64,000 bases of DNA. It comes from Ifrita kowaldi (lineage: Eukaryota > Chordata > Aves > Passeriformes > Cinclosomatidae). The position numbers and the translations under genes were made by a program. Positions 1 through 13,159 of the stretch are shown here, in pieces. The notes beneath the pieces are model-generated. The model searched no databases, was not told the origin of the DNA, and was given only the letters and a program-made list of their open reading frames with translations. The stretch covers positions 5,867 through 69,866 of the forward strand of contig VZRS01003930.1 in NCBI GenBank assembly GCA_013398055.1. The letters are read 5' to 3'. Each line of letters begins with the position of its first letter. The first letter of the stretch is position 1.

Positions 1-48
1 CCATCCATCCATCCATCCATCCATCCATCCATCCATCCATCCATCCAT
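1..48. repeat. (CCAT)n tetranucleotide microsatellite
   Basis: Twelve uninterrupted CCAT units begin at the first base, so the array is cut by the window edge and its true length is unknown. It is followed by a T/C-rich stretch. Length polymorphism is likely for a perfect tetranucleotide array of this kind. Confidence 0.98.
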
Positions 49-2129
49 TTTTCCCCCTCCCTGTCTCCACCAGCTGATGAAAATCAAAATTCTGTAGCAG
101 GAAAGCTGAATTTTATTACCTTATTTTCTGTCCTCTTTTTTTCCCCCTTAGTTATGGGGATGCAGAAAACTTCTATGGTATGAATGCTTTGGGCAAAATA
201 CAAATGCTTTATGATAAAAAAGAAATGCATAGGTAAGGAATCTGGTCTGGAAAAGTGTCCCTGCAAAATGTTATCAGTCTTAAAGCTTACGAGATACAAA
301 CCAGAGGAGGCAATGGATTTACAAAAGAGATAATCTCAGACAACCCCTTATGCAGGCAGTGTACAGGGGGACTTTTAATCATTTCAAAGGTGGCTCACTA
401 TTTTTATATAAACAACTCGTTTCCATTTCCAGCTAGCTGAGTGCTCCTGCTGCTGGGCACTGAAGGAAGCTCAGCAAGGGCACAGATGTTGAGAACTGTG
501 GTAAGGTAACCTCAAATGATTTAGTGTCTGTACTGTAAGAGAAGTTAATTTATCATGTGAGAATGAATTCAGAAAAGAACTTCTTATTTCGGCTAATAAA
601 ATATCTTCTTGCTAGAAACCTAGTTTAGGTTTTTCATGCAGGCAGCAATTTTTATTAATCTCTACCATTTGACTGACACATATTTCAATTTTCAGATTTT
701 TTTCTGCAGTGCTGGAACTGTATATTAGCTGAAAAATACACTCTGGAATGTGAGTGTAAAGTATGCATCCATTATGCAGCAGCATCAAGGCAGAATTGGA
801 CTGCACTTTGAGACAAGATATAGTATCTGTCGCTCCTGTGAATGAGCCTTGATTAAATTAAATTCCCTACAGGGACAAAGGTTCAAAAGTTCCTGGTTTA
901 ATAAAACATACGGCAGAAAATGTGGGAAATAGTCAAGTATGTGAAGCGTTAGCACTGTAAATGGATCTGTTTCCCAAGTATGTGCATTTTCTCTGTACAC
1001 AGCTACAAACACTTTGTTCTTAAATAACTCAGTGTTTGCACCACTCACAGAATGTGTGTGAAATACCCCACAGTGGGCATAGGTACACAGCTTTGTGTAC
1101 CCTTTGAATGAGGAACGGAAATTTCAAGACACCACTGCAAACTGGAAATTCTGGGGTCTTTTATTTAACTGAAATACATTTAAAAATATAAAACCCATAT
1201 ATTACTCATTTTTCTATTCAGTTCAACATAACTGTACCCACATTTTCAGCCGTTAGAGAGCCCTTTTATGTTCTCTGAAATCTTTAATAGAAAAAGCCTG
1301 AAAGTAAAGCTGAACTATTTGTAGCTTGGGAAGGCGATGGGAGGTAATTATCAGAGTTCAGGGTATGGTTTTCACATGAGCATTTGATAGTGTTGACCAA
1401 ATATAAAACCATTATATAAAACAAATTATATAAATTATATCACTGTATAAACCAAAATGCAAAACCATTCCAGGTCCTGGAATGGAGGATGACCTGCTCA
1501 GAGACGGTCCTGACAATCCTCGTGCTACAATTGTTGGATGCATAAATGGAAGGAGATGACAGATTTGTGGTTTTAACCATCTTAACTGAAAGTGTGGCCA
1601 ACTGTAGTGCACGTTGTTACACTTTTCCTGATTTTCCGATACTAAGGACTCAAATTGTTTGGTAGTGTCTTCTGGGAAAAAAACCTAATTGTTTTGATAA
1701 AAGAAATAGCACTTCAAACTACTCGTAATTTTCATGGACTGCTTTTCAAACTTGTTCATGTATCTGAATTTTGACTCAAGTGGTTCAAGGAAAAAAAAAA
1801 AGTTTATTTCTCATTTTTGCCAAGAGACAAAAATCTCACCCAGAACAACAACCACCACATAGAAACAAAATCCTTCCCCAGGCTTGTATTGAGACACACC
1901 ACCACCAAACACAAGAACTGAGTGAATAATTTTATACACCTTTTTAATGGACATTTCCACAATTGTTTTTCCTTTCAATGAGCATAGGAGTGCAACTTCA
2001 GAAGGAAGGATATAACCAGCAGATTCATCTTCCACAGAAGAGCATAACTGATCACCACATCCCCTGTGAATTCTCTCAGGAATTCTGTCAGCACTAACAA
2101 GTCTTAATTGTCCTGACCAGCTTCACTTC
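49..2129. other. Intergenic DNA with no recognised gene
   Basis: AT-rich single-copy-looking sequence with only short ORFs, none showing a family signature. There is a short A-run near 1790. No transposon is recognised by eye. Confidence 0.6.
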
Positions 2130-2445
2130 CCTGGGCCCCCCCCAAAGACCTCCCCTGCCCCTGTTCTCTAACACGGCTTCCCTGGTGGATCTCAGGTCCA
2201 TGTTGTCACCTTGTCTCCAATCCTGCCTTCAGCCTCGACTCCTGTCTCATTCCTGCTGCCCCTGGAAGGCCCTGGCCCTGGTTCATGCCCTCTCCTGTGT
2301 CTGGGCTCCTGACAGATGCTGCCACAAGCCTCTGGCTCTGCTGACCCCAACTGGTGAGGGCGTTGCCTGTGCTGGAGTTACCCTTGGCCCTGGCTCATCC
2401 TCCCTCGGGAGCAGCCCTATTGTCACTGTTCCCTGACAAACAGGA
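2130..2445. other. GC-richer block of unknown nature
   Basis: This stretch is C-rich, with many CTG, CCTG and CCC words, against an AT-rich background. It carries an 83-codon open frame on the + strand (2185-2436) with no recognisable domain. Low CpG content argues against a CpG island. It could be an old degenerate repeat, but I cannot assign a family. Confidence 0.35.
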
Positions 2446-4750
2446 CAAAAGTTTACTGAACTTACAGCAAGGTAAATCCTGGATAAGCATTAAGAAAACT
2501 TCCCAATTGTGACCTGTTTTTAACGTTCCTCCCAGTCCTCATTTCCCTGAACCTGTGAGGTGCTTGCAACAGCCATGATTGAATCTAAATTCACTGCTTA
2601 TAAAGCTAAGCTGTTTTGGTTTTGTTTGTTTGTTTGTTTTCTCCTGAGTGGCTCCAGGAGAAAAAAAATACTCCGGGGTGTATTTGCATCGTTCCTCACA
2701 ATCGCAGCTGACACCTCCTCTTCAAAACTCTGTGGAATTGCTGCTCTGTAGCAGACCTGTAACTGATCTTATAATAAAATTTCAGTCAGCTGTCAGCTTT
2801 GGCACCAGTGGTGGTCTCGCTAACCCAGCAGCTCCTCTTTAGCTTTTCTCACACAGAAATACAAGTGCCTCTACAGACAATCTGCTCTTGATGCCAGTAA
2901 GTGCATCTTGAGACTTTTCTATCAGCCACTAAGGTATATTCTGGCCATCTTCAGAAAAAAAAGTAGACCAGAAAAGCCCATATGGAATTCTTAAAATATC
3001 TGTAACATTCCAGAGTAACAGATTTTGCTATTTTGCAAAATACCACTGCAAGCTTTCTTGTACAATGCATTTTGTATGAGGCATGAATAAATTTCATGAT
3101 ACTGAGATGCCCAGCTGGGGTGTCTCAGGCCACAGCTTGTGTGACACAGCACCATGGCATCAACATGACGGCTGCCTCCGGACAAACATGTAAAATTAAA
3201 ATAATCATGAGCACAAACTGGAAAATAAATGAGTTAGCTGTGTATTTGCAATGGAAATCAACCAGGGCACACGAGAGGTTTCACTTTGATGTTCTCCCAG
3301 ATTTGTATAATAGCTGTTTTGATGTTTGCCTGAGACGTGCCTCCATATTTTTCCAGGCCTGTATCAGGAAGGTGAATACAAATGTAACAGCTGACTCTCT
3401 CTTCTCCTTCACTTAAGGCTTCCATTGTGTATTAACACAAGGAAAGCGACCCAAAAGATGTATTACTTCAATTAAAGAAGTCATGTACAGGCAATATGAT
3501 GAAGTAGGAGATAAGCACTATGTGTATGGTCAGAGGAACTATTCCGGTTACAGCTGAGCTCAATCGATATTTTATTGACACCACCCACACACAAACACCC
3601 CCTCAGCTCCCCAGAGCTGCTTGTTCTCACCTTTAACTGCTGCCTCGGCCAGAGATCCCTGCCACTGGGTTTGGGTTTCATTTGTTCTGCTTTGAATAGG
3701 TTGAGGTAGGCAGGCTCTAAATCAGTTCTGAGAAATGATCCAACTGAAAAACCCTCTTCATAAGAAAAGGGTTGTTTCAGGCCAACTCAGTCTATAGGCT
3801 AGAGATCAACTAGGCAAATGCTTAAATGAATAGTACTGAGAGGTGAAATCTCTGTTGGCCTTGAGGTGTGGAAGGAGGAAGGGGTCGGGGAGATAAAACA
3901 CTTCCCTGAATCTGCTGTCTGCAGCACAGCTGTGGTCCCCATTCCATAAGGTAAAAAGCATTAGCTAAAATACAGAAATCAGAAGGAGATCCCCTTTGTG
4001 GCACCTTCACTAGTTGTCTTATTCTCAAATGACTGAAAGGACTGATTAAATCAGTTGCTTGTCACCATTAGAAAGTCAGCTCTACTAGTGGGTCAGGTAT
4101 ATCAGTGTGGGGTTTTTCTGCAACGAAGAAGTTGAATCCAAGTGTTGCTAAACTAAGATTTTTATGAAGTTACTTTAGATTATGTTTATTATCAGGAATT
4201 TGGTATCTCCTGGTTTAGCATCTCCTTTTTGAAGTGACATGCTTTTAAACTTGTCAGGAAAAATCCTTATCATTCAAAAAAATCTCTAAGAACTAACCCA
4301 CCTGTAATTACTAGAGGTCTATGTTCTGCATCTTACTGCCTGCCTTCCATGTCTTGTTTGATGGGGTTTTCTCCAGCATTCATAAATAATTGAAACTTGA
4401 TGATTTTTCTTAAAGTATGACATCTATTAAGGACCTTAAGAGAATGCCAGAGATAAAATAGCATAGTATGGTTTCTTACCCAGAGGAGAAATAAAAAATT
4501 CCAATTCATGAAGATGCATACTGGCTAGGATAGATTTTTCATTAGTATTATTACCTTCCTCTTTTGTCTATCTTCCTTTCTGGTTTTTGTTTGTTTGTTT
4601 GCTTGTTTTTGGGTTGTTGATTTTTTTTTAACAGGATGCAGGTTTGATCATTCCTGTTTATAAGCAAGGCAACACTTGAATCCTCTAGCACATTTGAGGT
4701 TCTGGCTTTTGTAGAAATATAAAGTAAATTCTTCTTGGAAAGAATTCTTC
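2446..4750. other. Intergenic DNA with simple TTTG tracts
   Basis: No gene is recognised. A (TTTG)n tract lies near 2619-2640 and a similar T/G tract near 4580-4612, directly before the CR1 fragment. The open frames here are short and look like chance. Confidence 0.6.
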
Positions 4751-4955
4751 TCAGGAAGAATTTCTTCATGGAAAGAGTTGTCAAGCATTGGAACAGACTG
4801 CCCACAAGTGGAGTCACCATCCCTGGAGGTGTTCAAGAAATGACTGGATGTGGCACTCAGTACCATGGTCAAGTTTTCAGGCTGGAGATCTGTGAAAGGC
4901 TGGACTCGATGATATTGGAAGTCTTTCCCAGCATAAATGATTCTGCAATCCTGCA
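4751..4955 (+). mobile_element. CR1 LINE 3'-end fragment
   Basis: The stretch matches the 3' end of an avian CR1 element. It contains the words for the end of ORF2 ('AGGAAGAATTTCTTC', 'GTCACCATCCCTGGAGGT'), then 'GATGTGGCACTCAG', a 'GGACTCGATGAT' segment and a 'TGATTCTGCAATCCTG' tail. The 5' end is truncated, as usual for CR1. The section after 4880 is strongly diverged, which suggests an old insertion. No intact coding capacity remains. Confidence 0.92.
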
Positions 4956-6400
4956 TGGAAGGGTTAAATTTTTTGCCACTAAACCGAAAGGAAGAAGGGC
5001 CTGATCTCCTAGCCTATTTTCCTGTCAAAGCAGAAAACTCACTCTTGTAATGTATGGCTTTGGGCTTCATAAAAACAGGCCTGACTGTTTTCCTAAGGTC
5101 AACACTTCCTTATCACTGGCCTGGGACCCACAAACACATAGGCTCCCTTTCCACTGCATCATGTGAATACCCTGATACTGCCCACTTGCTTGGGTTTGAG
5201 TGGGTTTTTTTTCTTCAGAACAATGTATAAATATTTCTAGTTTGGCCTTTGAAGACAATCTAGTTATTAAGTGGTGTCGCTTCTTTCCTCTGCTGTTTAT
5301 CCTGAACTAGATCCTTTTCCTGACTCACCCTGTGTCTGAAAGTGAAGAGCTAACCTGTATCAGTCCCAGCAAGAGTTACACTGGCTGCCAAGTTTCATCA
5401 CACAGTTGCAGGCATTGCACACTAAGAAAGGAGGACAAAAGTTACAAGACTCATACACTCCACAAGCTCACTGTAGTCTTAGATTAGCTATGAAAATTTA
5501 ATCTGGCCATCAAAAAAATATGTAGCTTCTTGAGATCACTGGCTTCGCTGGTAAAAGAAATGCTCAAAAATGGTCTTCTGCAAGGTGTTCATCTACGACC
5601 TACACTGTGGTTTAACTTCCAAAAAAAAAAAAAAGAAGCACTGTCAGACTGAGGGTAGCCTCTGGTAGTTGCTACCACCTCAGGGGAGAAAAGGATTACA
5701 AAGCTGTTCAAGAAGATTGGGAGCACCTGCAAGGTGTCTATAATACTGTAAGTCAGGGATAAAAACCTGAAATCAGGTGCAGGGCAGTATTTGCAGGCCT
5801 ATGTCTGAAAAAGGACACAGACTTTGTATGCTAAAATTGTGAGTAAGGTTTTAAAAGTAAGGGCCCTCTTCTGGAACCAAACAGGTCTAGCATTATGAAA
5901 GGCAATCGTTTTGTTTTTTTGTTTTTGTTTGTATTTTTTTTCTGATTAGAAAGTGCTATATTGACAGACAGTATAATTGTCCTAAGATAAGGTAGCCCCA
6001 GTGCTCCACTGTATGAAGAAGGAGATATTACTCAGGAGGTGGTATGGGATCTTCATTTGGCTGTTTTGTTTTCTCTGCACCAATCGTGAGATCACTGTCA
6101 AATGCTGTGTCCAATTCCAATGTTAGTGCCTCAGAAAAGATGCTGAAAAATTCAGAATGGCCTCAGAGAAGGGCTCTGAGAGTGACTGTATCTGAAAAGG
6201 TCCAAGAAAGAAAATAAAAAAGAAAAACTGTAGTATCAGTAAGTATATGCTGAGCTTGCACTTTGGTAGACAAGACTACTGAAGTTGTATACAGATAAAT
6301 GAAACCAAAGGTTTGTTTTGTTTATATTTACAGGAAAAAAAGCCAACTTACACAGGGTTTGCCGTACCAAGCAAAAATTCAGTTGTTTTCAGTCCCTGAT
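4956..6400. other. Intergenic DNA, nothing recognised
   Basis: AT-rich sequence with an A-run at about 5620-5634 and a T/G tract at about 5908-5941. No exon, RNA gene or transposon is recognised. Confidence 0.6.
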
Positions 6401-7029
6401 GTTACCTCAAATGGGAACTGTGGCTTTGTGAAGAAACAGCTGGGGTGGGACCCAGAGGACCAAAGGCCAGGGCTGCCCCGCAGTGCAGGTGAGAGGCTCG
6501 GGGCAGCTCCTGCAGGTCACTGCCCGGGCATGGCAGGACAGCAGGGCCTGCCTGTAGTGATCTTGAACGCACGACAGCTGCTCCCAACACCTGGTGTGCG
6601 GCCACACCTGGGCACGAGGGTAGCGGATGACTGCTCCAGCCTTAAGAAAAGGGTTCAGCTCTGTCTTTATTGCCTTTTCCTCAGCCTTCCTTGCCCGGCT
6701 ACTGCCACGGCTTGTCTCCAGGTGTTGAGCTGGGAAGAAGCAGTGGCACGGGAGGGCTTTGTCATGGCAGCCCCGTGACAGGGTAGAAGGGCTGAACCAG
6801 GGCTCTCCTCCTCCCTCTGCGTTCAGGACGCAGTCACCCCAAACAAACTGATCAGGGATCGTGTTCCCCCTTACAACCCGTAAATCAGTGTGCCTGAGCT
6901 GCCTTATGAAAGCTTTAAATCTGTCGTAGGCAAGTATTTCCTCGGTGGATTGACTGAACGGAATTAACTGCAAACATAGCTGCCTCTCAAGCGTCTTAGA
7001 AAACACTGCAGAGGGTGACAGGCAGGTGT
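6401..7029. other. GC-rich shoulder with a 237-codon antisense open frame
   Basis: GC content rises steadily from about 6400 towards the CpG island at 7.03 kb. The minus strand is open from about 7120 down to 6407, the longest open frame in the window. It begins at a GTG, with the first ATG further in. I see no domain, signal peptide or membrane segment in it, and its composition follows the local GC richness. The + strand also has a 159-codon frame at 6299-6778. Chance ORFs in GC-rich DNA are the simplest reading. A non-coding or novel transcript running leftward from the island would include this stretch. Confidence 0.4.
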
Positions 7030-7528
7030 ACACTCTCCGGAAATTACCACCCATGTCTTCGGCGGGATCAGCAGCGAATCCCAAATCGTGCTGGCCCGAC
7101 CGGGATCGTGAGGGTACCACCGCACCCCGCCACTGCCGCAGCCGTCTCGGAGCTCACCCAAAACCTGTGTCAGGCGGCTGCCCTGGATTTCCTCTGCGTG
7201 TGCTTTCCCAAAAGCGGCTGCTTCCCACGGCCGGCGGCTGCTCCACCACGAGGTGGCGGCGTGGGCCGGAGCTGTGGGGCCGGGACCGCCCTCTCCGACC
7301 GCCCTTTTCCCGCCGGGACCGCCCTTCGCCCTCCGGGGCTGGCGGGGGTTGGGCCCCGGCCCGTGTCCGTGTCCGTGTCCGTGTCCGTGTCCCTGTCCCT
7401 GCCCCTGCCCTCAACACGGAGCCGCCCGTGGCAGGGGGAGCCCGGCCCGCCTCGCTGCGAGCCCCGTGCGGAGCTCGGAGCGGGAGCGCCGTGAGGGCTC
7501 GGTAACTGAGCGGGGCGTGCGTTTCAAA
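7030..7528. promoter_or_regulatory. Orphan CpG island, candidate promoter
   Basis: About 500 bases are very rich in G+C and in CpG dinucleotides, in sharp contrast to the AT-rich surroundings. Vertebrate CpG islands usually mark promoters. No known gene start is recognised on either side, and USP25 begins about 23 kb to the right. Plausible splice donors exist on both strands: 'GTGAGG' near 7490 on + and 'GGTGAGCTC' around 7150-7160 on -. The island ends exactly where the 3' end of a CR1 element begins. The overlapping 159-codon frames on + look like by-products of GC richness and of the hexamer repeat inside. Confidence 0.6.
7361..7410. repeat. (CCGTGT)n hexamer array, decaying to CCCTGC
   Basis: About five CCGTGT units are followed by degenerate CCCTGT and CCCTGC units, inside the orphan CpG island. 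In the three + frames it reads as Arg-Val, Ser-Val and Pro-Cys dipeptide runs, which inflates local ORFs. It is probably variable in length. Confidence 0.93.
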
Positions 7529-7926
7529 TCACAGAATCACGGCACAGTTCGGGTTGGAAGGCACCTCTGGAGATCGCCCGCTCCAAACGCCCTGCCAAGG
7601 CAGGGTCACCTGGAGCAGGTGACACAGAAACGTGTTCAAGTGGGTTTGGAATGTCTCCAGAGAGGGAGACTCCGCGCCCTCCCTGGGCAGCTGTTCCAGT
7701 GCTCTGCCACCCTCAGTGCAAAGTTCTTCCTCATGATGAGGTGGAACTTCTTCTGTTTTAGTTTACAGCCACTGCTCCTTGTCCTGTCACTGGGCACCAC
7801 TGAAAAGAGTCTGACACCATCCTCTTGGCACCCACCTTGGAGATACTTACGTGCATTAATGAGATGCTCTCTCAACCTTCTCTAGACTGAACATTGTCCT
7901 TGTAAGAGAGATGCTCCAGACCCATC
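7528..7926 (-). mobile_element. CR1 LINE 3' fragment, antisense
   Basis: Reading the minus strand gives a CR1 3' end. It includes 'CAGAGCACTGGAACAGCTGC', 'GAGTCTCCCTCTCTGGAGAC', 'GGTGACCCTGCCTTGGCAGG' and a short 'GTGATTCTGTGATTT' tail at 7524-7540. The right end near 7926 ('GAGATGCTCCAGACCC' on +) is the 5' truncation point. It is nearly the same subfamily as the copy at 30168-30626, in opposite orientation. The remnant ORF2 frame is broken. Confidence 0.95.
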
Positions 7927-10900
7927 ATCAGATTTAGTCAGATAGTTGCTGACCTATAATTATTTTTTGTAAACTATTTAGAGGATTGAAGATGTCAGAT
8001 TTGTGAGACAATAATACTCTTTTACTATGGTTCCATTAGAATACTGCCTCGGGGAGATGGCAAATGTAGAGAGCTAGCTTGTGTAAATTCCTCATGGTGG
8101 TGTATTTAGCTGGATTAGTTCCTTTAAACAAATCTCTTTAGGCTTAAGTTTTAAATTAAGATAGCAAGCAGTCCTGCTGAAGTTGGGGAAATAGACAATT
8201 TGGAATGGAAATTCATTGAATCAGGACTAGCCTATATATTCAGCCTCTTTGGAACATTTTCTCTTTGGAATGTGGGTGGTAAACACCTATACCTGTTTTA
8301 CCGTTTTTGGATTTTCCAGTGTGCCTGTACCCACAGCACAACTCGTCAGCCTGCCAAAATGTGTGAAGGAAAGCAAAGATGCTGCCATGAGATGTGGTTC
8401 TGCCTCAGTGTGACCTTAGACATTTGTTAGCTTTAGCAAAGTTCTGCTCAATAGAAATGAAGATCTAAAAGGGATATTAATAATTTATTATAAATGTGTT
8501 ATCAATGGAAAGAAAAGCAAGCTGTCTAAAAATGAAGGCAAGCCATGGTGTTTGTCTAAAGGATTTTATGACTGAAGCTGAGATAGCAACAAAGCACTTT
8601 GAAGGTTAATTATGGACCATATGATTGCAGCAACAGGTGAGATGTGGTAATCATGTCATCACCATAGATGCTTTAGAGACTTACATTTCCAAAGGTCTGT
8701 ATTTAAAAGATGAAGGGAGATGCTGCAAAAGCTAGGAAGTGGTGAGAGAGAAAGCATGAAGAAAAACTCACCGAGTGAGCAGTTAGAAGTGACTTGAGTC
8801 AGTGAAACACCATCCTGCTTGTGTAGCATTGGACATTCCATTTTTAGCATATAAAGGAATTCAGGTGTTAGAATGAGTTTACAAAACAGAGATTAAACAA
8901 CTAAACTTCATTCACACTTTCTGTTGCTAAGGAGAATATATGCTGATTTATAGTGACTATTAAAAATTGCCATATTATTTTGATAGCTTATATGTGGTTC
9001 TAGCCCTTTATTGCTGACCACAAATCTGAATTCCTAAAATAATTTTAAAGTCAGTTTCCCATGATGAAGGAAGTCTTGTCAGATGTTAGATGGAGCCTGA
9101 CTAATTATGAAACTGTTTTCAGGCTCTGCTAGAAGATCAGAGATTGTTCTTGATTTGCATCTTAATAAGAAATCATTGATGGCGTAAAGAGTTCCTTTGG
9201 TTATTAAAATATGACCTGAATATTGCAACCTGTTACAGATAAGCACATGTTGATACAAAAGAGGCACGGAGAGGAAAAAATCATTACACTTTTCTATTTT
9301 TTAGTTGTTTCCAGTTCATACCATCTCTGCAAATCAAATTAAGGGACTCTAGCATTCTTGTTAAATTTACTGGTCAGGAGCTGAGAAACATTATTAAGTG
9401 CTTGCATTTGCTGCTTGAAATATGGCAAGAAGCAAAGATGTGTAAGACACTAGTAAAGAGCAATTTTATGCCTGGTGCTTTCAAGCTCACCTCTTTAGAT
9501 ACTATTTACACATCATCACTAGTCCCTCTTCATGTTCTTGTCACCTGCAGAAGAGAAGACACATACAGCACAGGCAGAGGGGAATAAACCATAATAGGGA
9601 TGAAATTCAAACGTAGGAGGAGGCAGAGTAATAATGAGATTTTATATAATGCTCTTTATCTTGAGTACTTCTTAAAGCTGAAGTGAACAGTAACTGTAAA
9701 CGAGGTGTTGCTTCCTTCCCTAGCTTAGAAATCCCTGAACTGTAGCACTATTAGGTGTCAGTCAGACTGTGGCATAAACCCCTAATCTGTCTCTGAAGCC
9801 CTGTGCATGTGTTACACACTGAGGGTAATGTTACTAAGAGGTTACTCATACCCTTCTTTCACATGATGTAATTAATACTGAGCAAGTGACTTCAAAACCT
9901 AACAGCAGCCAGAGTGGAGTAATTGTGGATTGTCCCAAATCTCAAAAGAATGTGTGAGTGGATGGTGTTAATAGCCTGATTATGTAGCAGCAAGGGTTTA
10001 AACATAGATTATGAGGCATATAATTTTATTCATTAAGGGGCAGCTAGTTTGACAGTGAGCACCTTGTGGGGGAAGATGGCTTTCTATAGGAGCTGTGGGA
10101 CTGACCAGTTTTTATTTCAGGGAGCACATGAGTCCTGTTGGATGCTACCAGTATTCATGCTTGTTCTGTAGTGCTCTGAGAGCATTTCCAGGCACCCTGA
10201 CTCACCAGGATGTCTCCTGCTCTTACTCTTTCTTAGGGCTTAGTGTTTTAGGAAAAAAAGTTCTATATTGTTTATACCACTACTGCATCTGTAGCAATAT
10301 TTGTATCAGATGTCACAGGCTCACTCCTTAGAAATCTCACATAGCAGACATTTATGTTTCAGAGGAATGGCACTTGGAAAAATCAGCTCCAAAAACTTTG
10401 TTGGCCTTCTGTGAGTTATGTTAAATGGCCTATATTAGAACAGAGAACCAACAGTAACTGTGTGCTCAGTTTTAGCTGCACAAGAAAAGGTGTGATCATA
10501 CAGGTACACAGAAGGAGTCTGAGAAGACTATTCCTGTAAAGTTTTGTGTTTCTTAAAACTTTCCTTTCCGGTTATTGATGATTTCTGCTTTGGAAGGTTG
10601 TAATTGTTTACAACATAATTTCTGTTCAATAACACCACCTCAATTCCCTCACTGTCAGAGATTCCTAAAGCACAGTTGTGCTTAATACTATAGAAACACA
10701 ACTATGTGACAATTACTCTTTCAGAGAAAGTTCAGCTTCATTTAGACTGAACAGCTGGAAAAATTTTAGACACTGCATGATTTGCAAAACATTTGAGTTT
10801 TCCTAGTTGTTTTTTTTTTTAATTCATCTGATAGCTGCACAATAAACTGAATTATTATAACACCAGGAATCAATCAGAAATAATTTCAAGATACAAGGAG

Positions 10901-13159
10901 ACTGTATATATGCAAATATCATACAAGATATTTCGTAACAACCCTTTCAGAATTGTAATTTGCAACTTGAAAGACTAAATCTGATTTTCTTAGAAGTGTA
11001 TTTCAAATGCTTCTTGATTTGGAGCTACTGATACCTCCTAATTTGAGGGACCTTTTCAAGTCTGGACTAATCCCCATTTCCTTTTTAAAACCAGAGAGAA
11101 TGTGTAGGAGTTGTTGCTGTGAAGATGCATTACCATCTCAAAAGCTGCTGTTAAGACATTATTTAGAAATCATAAACTGGAGTTATCAATACTTGAACTA
11201 GCTTTAATTTAGCCATTGAAGTATTGGAAGTGGCAATACAAGAATTTGATAGGAGTAATTGACTCTCAGCAGGTAAGCTGGCTAAAACTCTGTTCCTTCT
11301 TGCCATGGATGGCCTTTAATATTAACTTCTCACACTTGACCAGTTTCAAATTAACTTGGCTATCTCTACAGTGCTGCCCTAGCTAAGTTCTCTGTGTGAT
11401 AACTGCTGTAAGTTTCTGGCCTAAAATCCTCTTTTTTTCTTTCTCCTTCATTCCAAAATAATAGTAATACATGCTCATTTATAAAGCAAGACATATTTTT
11501 CTTGCTTTCGGTATTTCGTTTCTGTAGTCCACGCCTATCTTGTATAAAAGCTCAATTCCCACAGATTAAAACCCTGCCTTCCTTTCAGCTGACTGGAAGA
11601 GAGATTCAAATGTTCCATCCTTGAGATCACCACCTCGAGACTCAACATTGGAGATATCTAAAAACAGCAGATGAATTTCTTACTGTGCCAGAAGAAGCAG
11701 AATCAGTTATGCATGGTGCCAAGGTAGATAACCTGTTTTAAGACATGTATTTTATGTCAAATGACCCCTAGCATTATACTCAAGTAACAGTCAATTACTG
11801 CTATCAAGAGTGTTTCCCACACTGCAGTTTGTAGTGGTTTCTATTCCATGTGCTTAGAAGATAGGTCCAAAGACAGGTACTCTCATGAAAAATGTCCAGA
11901 TTTTTATTGCTGTGCCATCTGTGCTGAGTAATTCTCTAGTTTCTGGTTTACCTTAATGGTATCATGAAAACTGATGACAAAGAGGAGGGAAATAATCACA
12001 GGTTATTCAAAATTATTCCTGCAATAGCTGAAAACTGTAGATTTATCAGACAATATTTAAACATTTGTCTCAAGGAAAGTTAACATTTTGAGCAATGATT
12101 TGTATGGAAGAGCAGGCCACAGATGTAGCTGAGAAGTGAATGGACCAATCTGAGCTATGCTGTTCAGGTAATGTGGTACCCATCATATTCCCTCAGAGCC
12201 TGTCCCTGCTGATTTCAAATTCTTCAAACATCATTTTCCTTCTCTCCTCTGTGAGACTGAGGAAAAAACTGTATGTATGTATATTGTGTGTGTGTGTCTA
12301 GAACAGCTTAGTGGAAATCCTAATTAAAGAAATGAGATTTTAGTGAGAAATTTCATTGGTCTGTGATGAGATTTAGTCATCCACTTTTGCAGAAAAGGCT
12401 TCCAAAGTACGAATCCAGTTCTTGGAAAAGTTCTTTTCCTTGCCATGATCCTTTCTGTAAGAAGGGTGCCATGATATATTTGTAGCTTTCTTTAAATTCT
12501 GAAAAAAAGTTTGCAGATACAGAATTGCAGTTATTTATAAACAGCCAAAATACTGTTGTATGGGTTTGGGAAGGGATGGCTAGATCTCAAAGTTTTGATG
12601 ATATCATCATTGCTTTCAGTTTCAGCAAAGTAGAAAGAAGGGGTTGTGTAAACCTTAATTATACCTATTAATTTCATTTCTCCTTCTCTTTCATTTCTAC
12701 TTAAATAAGTAACAAAAGTTAAGTACAGTTTTAGAAATTCTTGTGGAAGTTTGAAATGTTTGCCATAGTCTCTGCAATGTTTTTTCTATAGGTGGAGTAG
12801 AGAAATTTCTTTTTAAAAAGTAATGCTTTGAAAAGGTCAATGCTTTGTAACCAGGGATGGGATAGAGCCCAGCACAGGGAGAGAAGATTCTCCCACAGGA
12901 ACTACCTGATGTTGTTTAACAACCTGGAGAATAATCTTGCCTGGTTGTGGGTCTTTTGCACTCAGAGTTTGGAATTTGGATTTCTAGGTTGTTAATGATA
13001 ATGCTAATTACACGAAGAGGATACGTAACAGATAGAATCATAGGTTTCAAGGAGTTTTGATATTATTTTTTCCATAAATTCTTAATGGCTATGGTGTTAC
13101 GTTGCTGAAAAAGCTCAGAGTATTTGGGCCATAAATTACTGTCAGTACACTGTCTTAAA
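7927..13159. other. Intergenic DNA, nothing recognised
   Basis: AT-rich DNA with no long open frames. Minor simple sequence occurs near 12270-12298 (TATG then TG units). A 'GATAGAATCATAGG' motif near 13032 recalls a CR1 tail but has no CR1 body next to it. No exon or RNA gene is recognised. Confidence 0.6.

Noticed and set aside
6407..7120. 237-codon minus-strand open frame as a protein gene
   Set aside because: It starts at GTG, has no recognised domain and lies in GC-rich DNA where stop codons are rare. Kept only as part of the CpG-island finding.
7015..7505. Two overlapping 159-codon + frames
   Set aside because: Both run through the hexamer repeat in different frames, as expected of low-stop GC-rich DNA.
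7253..7885. 210-codon + frame
   Set aside because: Its right half is antisense CR1, so it is a composite of island and transposon sequence.
13030..13046. CR1-tail-like motif GATAGAATCATAGG as another CR1 insertion
   Set aside because: No CR1 body is found next to it, so a short chance match is likely.
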